This document shows positions 9,401 through 10,335 of a stretch of DNA of 10,335 bases, in pieces. A model generated the notes under the pieces. It made no database searches. It saw only the letters and a program-made list of their open reading frames with translations, and was not told where the DNA came from. Origin of the DNA: Thermoplasmata archaeon (GTDB lineage Archaea > Thermoplasmatota > Thermoplasmata > Thermoplasmatales > Thermoplasmataceae); assembly GCA_021826835.1 (NCBI GenBank), contig JAKAYH010000049.1:1-10335 (forward strand), read 5' to 3'. The first letter of the stretch is position 1. Every line of letters begins with the position of its first letter. The translations under genes and the position numbers were made by a program.

Positions 9401-9800
9401 TAGTTTTTCCAGCTCCAGGGTCGTCCGCAATTAAGAATCTAATTCTGGGAAGTTTAAGCACTCGACTGTAGACAGCTTCGATCTGGTGCGGAAGTGGGTC
9501 AACCTTAGACACATTTACAGCAAGTAGTGGGTCATATATGGTTGCGAATCTGTATCTCTTTGTTTCTAACGATAGGAATACCTTCCAAGGATCCGAATCA
9601 AACTTCCCCTCCTTGGCGACAGTCTTTATCAATGGTAAATCCGACTCCGAAAGCATTTGGTCTACGTATATTCTGGTTGACGTAGTAACTCCAATTATAT
9701 GCACATATTCAGGGTATCTATCAACAGTCTTAACCTCAATGAGTTCACTCCATTTAGGTCCTTGAATTATTACTCCATTGACAAGATCATTTACATTCAT
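6447..9800 (-). CDS. SNF2-type DNA helicase/translocase with C-terminal DUF3883 domain (DrmD-like)
   Basis: The 1117-aa product is a superfamily 2 ATPase that should move along double-stranded DNA. Motifs in order: DDPGAGKTI (126-134, motif I), VDEAH (225-229, motif II), LTATP (263-267, motif III), IRRTKED (306-312), ATEAAGEGINLQ (545-556, motif V) and RMGRIHRYGQ (576-585, motif VI). A charged, probably coiled-coil stretch lies at about 860-970. The C-terminal NLGFDIRST...YIEVKARAG (1021-1045) is a DUF3883 signature, with D1025, E1039 and K1041 resembling a PD-(D/E)xK nuclease core. The start is ATG 9800, 29 bases after a TATA element and without an SD, so leaderless; an upstream in-frame ATG at 9869 lies in the hsdM remnant and ahead of the promoter. 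It is the first gene of the operon. SNF2 helicases with DUF3883 occur in class 1 DISARM (DrmD), so a role in recognising or moving along foreign DNA is likely. Confidence 0.92.
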   Translation of the reverse strand: MNVNDLVNGVIIQGPKWSELIEVKTVDRYPEYVHIIGVTTSTRIYVDQMLSESDLPLIKTVAKEGKFDSDPWKVFLSLETKRYRFATIYDPLLAVNVSKVDPLPHQIEAVYSRVLKLPRIRFLIADDPGAGKTIMAGLIIKELKLRNLAKRILIVVPGHLIDQWRRELKDRFEESFNVINRGLLDESYGENVWSSYDQIIASMDFLKKEDIIRSLDASRFDLVIVDEAHKMSAYRYGNKTQKTARYKLGETLSKVAEPHLLFLTATPHSGNPENFRLFIDLLEPGFFSSTKMLEESIKNKDNPLFIRRTKEDLTDFNGKPIFLPRHVATTSFRLSDEEKKLYNDVSKYVQHEYNRATILARNRNVTFALIILQRRMASSVYALLQSLERRRKRLEEILESSGNIVSFMNEQDKFMTNPEDVEELAEEERWIIEEKWETLSVASSPNEMKSEISTLEKLIFDAKKIVESENEVKLRQLKDTISRLNSNFPGTKILIFTESKDTLFYIENKIKMWGYTCSIIHGGLNLEEKVQAEITFRNETQIMVATEAAGEGINLQFCNFMINYDLPWNPNRLEQRMGRIHRYGQTKEVFVYNLIASDTREGIVLQRIFEKLEEIRRAMESDKVFDVISDVFYGKDLSELMIEAASSSRNIDEILEDVEIKVDEEYISKIRENLGESLATKFIDYTRLKELQQKAKENRLIPQYTELFFRRAFQRVNGRIKERKDGFLSIESVPFEIVTISKSEEFRRRYGTLMRNYPKVTFDKETASKAGDAEFMSFGHPLFEAIMQWIEKYFSNEPLNGSVFIDPEGGLDGYLVFYEGEIMDGSMKISGKTLLSYYIDRLSSASKRIPSTIIWDLAEGSMEKEENADVNSLREIALGAAIKDLDHYKTEVLKERNRQAEIKEKYGLKSLDELMVKLDGEIIALEQRREMGENTDLSIRNKEEQKRIYEIRHEELKELIRKEKELTMNKPVFLGIIRVKHPETYGEGMKRDDEVERVGMEYVMKYEHSEGRTPEDISEQNLGFDIRSTSDDGQIRYIEVKARAGKGDVAISPNEWLNASKFGDDYYLYVVWNAKEKENILLNIIRNPSKNLRVIEKVESVRYIATADEIIGGNKHD
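6464..6468 (-). promoter_or_regulatory. Ribosome binding site of the methylase gene
   Basis: AGGTG on the minus strand is nine bases before the ATG at 6454 and lies within the end of the helicase gene. It decides for that ATG against the in-frame GTG at 6466, which would fall inside this site. Confidence 0.55.
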
Positions 9801-9823
9801 ATAAAAAGAATATTGGCTAAAGG

Positions 9824-9834
9824 TATTAAATTTA
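9824..9834 (-). promoter_or_regulatory. TATA-type promoter of the helicase-methylase-ATPase operon
   Basis: The minus strand reads TAAATTTAATA, centred 29 bases before the ATG at 9800, with no ribosome binding site between. It is the only promoter-like element I see for the three genes, and it lies just inside the cassette, 10 bases past the stop of the hsdM remnant. The module therefore seems to carry its own promoter. Confidence 0.55.
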
Positions 9835-9843
9835 GTTGGTTTA

Positions 9844-9945
9844 TTAGAAAAACTTCCATTTTGTAGCATCCATGTTGCTACTCATATTGTCTGTAGATTT
9901 CCATAATTTCTTCTCAAAGTCATTGTCTGAATCCTTATTGTCCAT
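9844..9945 (-). pseudogene. hsdM: Remnant of the type I methylase subunit HsdM (N-terminus only)
   Basis: From the ATG at 9945 the frame encodes 33 residues. Residues 10-27, FEKKLWKSTDNMSSNMDA, match the well-known start of HsdM proteins (FEKKLW-x-AAD-x-LR-x-NMDAAEYKH). After about residue 27 the likeness stops abruptly (TKWKFF, then TAA at 9846-9844), where the family would continue into the conserved helical domain. HsdM is the SAM-dependent adenine methylase of type I restriction-modification enzymes; its catalytic domain is entirely missing, so this stub is dead. It lies on the same strand as, and immediately upstream of, the operon, and pairs with the HsdR remnant on the other side. Identification is from memory of the family pattern. 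Confidence 0.75.
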
Positions 9946-9967
9946 TGGAATTTTATATCTCCAAGGT

Positions 9968-9978
9968 ACTTATAGATA
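9968..9978 (-). promoter_or_regulatory. Possible old hsdM promoter
   Basis: The minus strand reads TATCTATAAGT, centred about 28 bases before the hsdM ATG at 9945, the spacing seen for other starts here. A perfect palindrome CCATTAATGG (9980-9989) lies directly upstream and could be an operator. A second AT-rich element (ATATAAAATT, 9949-9958) is too close to the ATG to serve as its TATA box. If still active, this promoter would read into the helicase gene. Confidence 0.35.
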
Positions 9979-10059
9979 ACCATTAATGGATGCAGGATCA
10001 CTTTAATTTTACAGCAATTTGCTTACACTATCATTCACTAACAACTAAACTCAATATTA

Positions 10060-10209
10060 TCACTTTTTAATTTCTCTACAAAAAGTAATAAGCCATTCTT
10101 TACCTACTAAATTATTAGTTTTATGTATAGCGTCACAACACTCCGCGACCACGTCACTTTCATCCAAAAAAATTTTTAGATTTTGAAACTCTTGATTAAA
10201 AGATTCAAC
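10060..10209 (-). other. Unrecognised short reading frame without ATG start, possibly a gene remnant
   Basis: A minus-strand frame of 49 codons runs from after a TAA at 10212-10210 to TGA at 10062-10060. Its translation has a protein-like mix of residues (for example ESDVVAECCDAIHKTNNLVG and KEWLITFCREIKK at the end). It has no ATG; only a TTG at 10167-10165 could start it, and no ribosome binding site is evident. It may be the C-terminal tail of a broken gene or chance. I recognise no family. Apart from this and the hsdM promoter region, the stretch 9946-10234 holds nothing I can support. Confidence 0.25.
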
Positions 10210-10234
10210 TTATTTTCCGCACTTTTTAGATCGC

Positions 10235-10335
10235 TTATTTTTTTATTTTCTCGAAGGCTGCCAGACTGAGTTTCTCCACTTTATTGATGATCTCTTCCAC
10301 CTTTCTCATGTTGCTGATCCACTTCTCAATCAGTA
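10235..10335 (-). CDS. C-terminal end of an unidentified protein entering from the right edge
   Basis: The last 32 codons of a minus-strand gene are visible, ending at TAA 10237-10235. The segment contains RKVEEIINKVEKLSLAAFEK and is lysine- and glutamate-rich with a helical, possibly coiled-coil pattern and a basic end (KIKK). The frame is open to the window edge. I do not recognise the family. A T-run on the minus strand at 10166-10172 could help end its transcript. It is codirectional with the old hsdM gene but about 290 bases upstream, so it is probably a separate unit. Confidence 0.5.
   Translation of the reverse strand, partial: LIEKWISNMRKVEEIINKVEKLSLAAFEKIKK

Larger units (their letters stand above)
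1199..9865 (-). other. Defence cassette seated in a type I R-M scar (approximate limits)
   Basis: This block runs from the point where HsdM likeness stops on the right to where HsdR likeness begins on the left. It contains only the helicase promoter and the three coupled genes. All parts and both remnants lie on the minus strand in the order expected of an hsdM...hsdR operon, so the block occupies the place of the rest of hsdM, any hsdS, and nearly all of hsdR. The limits are good to roughly 20 bases on each side. Confidence 0.65.

Noticed and set aside
9801..9869. Helicase start at the upstream ATG 9869
   Set aside because: The extra 23 residues are read from the hsdM remnant in the wrong frame and lie upstream of the TATA element that fits the ATG at 9800.
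10166..10172. T-run on the minus strand as a terminator
   Set aside because: It is a short run in an AT-rich stretch with no hairpin and falls inside a possible reading frame. It is mentioned with the right-edge gene but is not strong enough to list.
1..10335. CRISPR arrays, tRNA or rRNA genes
   Set aside because: No regularly spaced repeats and no tRNA- or rRNA-like segments were seen in the non-coding stretches on either strand.

Overview
The window looks archaeal, most likely from a Thermoplasmata-type genome, though I cannot name the species. The DNA is AT-rich, with Ile ATA and Arg AGA/AGG codons used freely. Several starts have a TATA-like element 25-29 bases upstream and no Shine-Dalgarno (SD) sequence, which is the archaeal leaderless pattern. 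Genes inside the operon instead carry GAGGT/AGGTG-type ribosome binding sites.

Layout, left to right. Positions 2-286 hold the C-terminal end of an IS4-family transposase (+ strand), followed by a strong hairpin. Positions 497-625 (- strand) hold the N-terminal stub of a ParA-type ATPase, with its promoter still present. A gap with no gene I can defend follows. Positions 1099-1198 (- strand) are the frameshifted last ~33 codons of a type I restriction subunit, hsdR. Positions 1215-9800 are a tight three-gene minus-strand operon. Read in the direction of transcription it encodes a 1117-aa SNF2-type helicase with a C-terminal DUF3883 domain, an 899-aa DUF1156 adenine-specific DNA methylase with a Zn ribbon, and an 846-aa DUF499 AAA+-type ATPase. 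The last two starts overlap the preceding stops. Positions 9844-9945 (- strand) are the first ~27 codons of a type I methylase gene, hsdM, cut off and out of frame. Beyond this are an unrecognised short reading frame and the C-terminal end of a gene entering from the right edge.

How the parts fit. Helicase, methylase and P-loop ATPase in one coupled operon is the make-up of a DNA-modification-based defence system, related in parts to class 1 DISARM (SNF2/DUF3883 helicase plus adenine methylase) and by analogy to BREX (methylase plus large AAA+ ATPase). None of drmA, drmB, drmC or a specificity subunit is present in the window. The methylase probably marks self DNA, and the helicase and ATPase probably act on unmarked DNA.

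The most striking observation is that the operon lies exactly between the 5' end of hsdM and the 3' end of hsdR, all on the same strand. This is the scar expected if the module replaced the inside of a type I restriction-modification operon. The locus therefore looks like a defence-island exchange site, with an insertion sequence and a broken ParA gene nearby as further signs of turnover.
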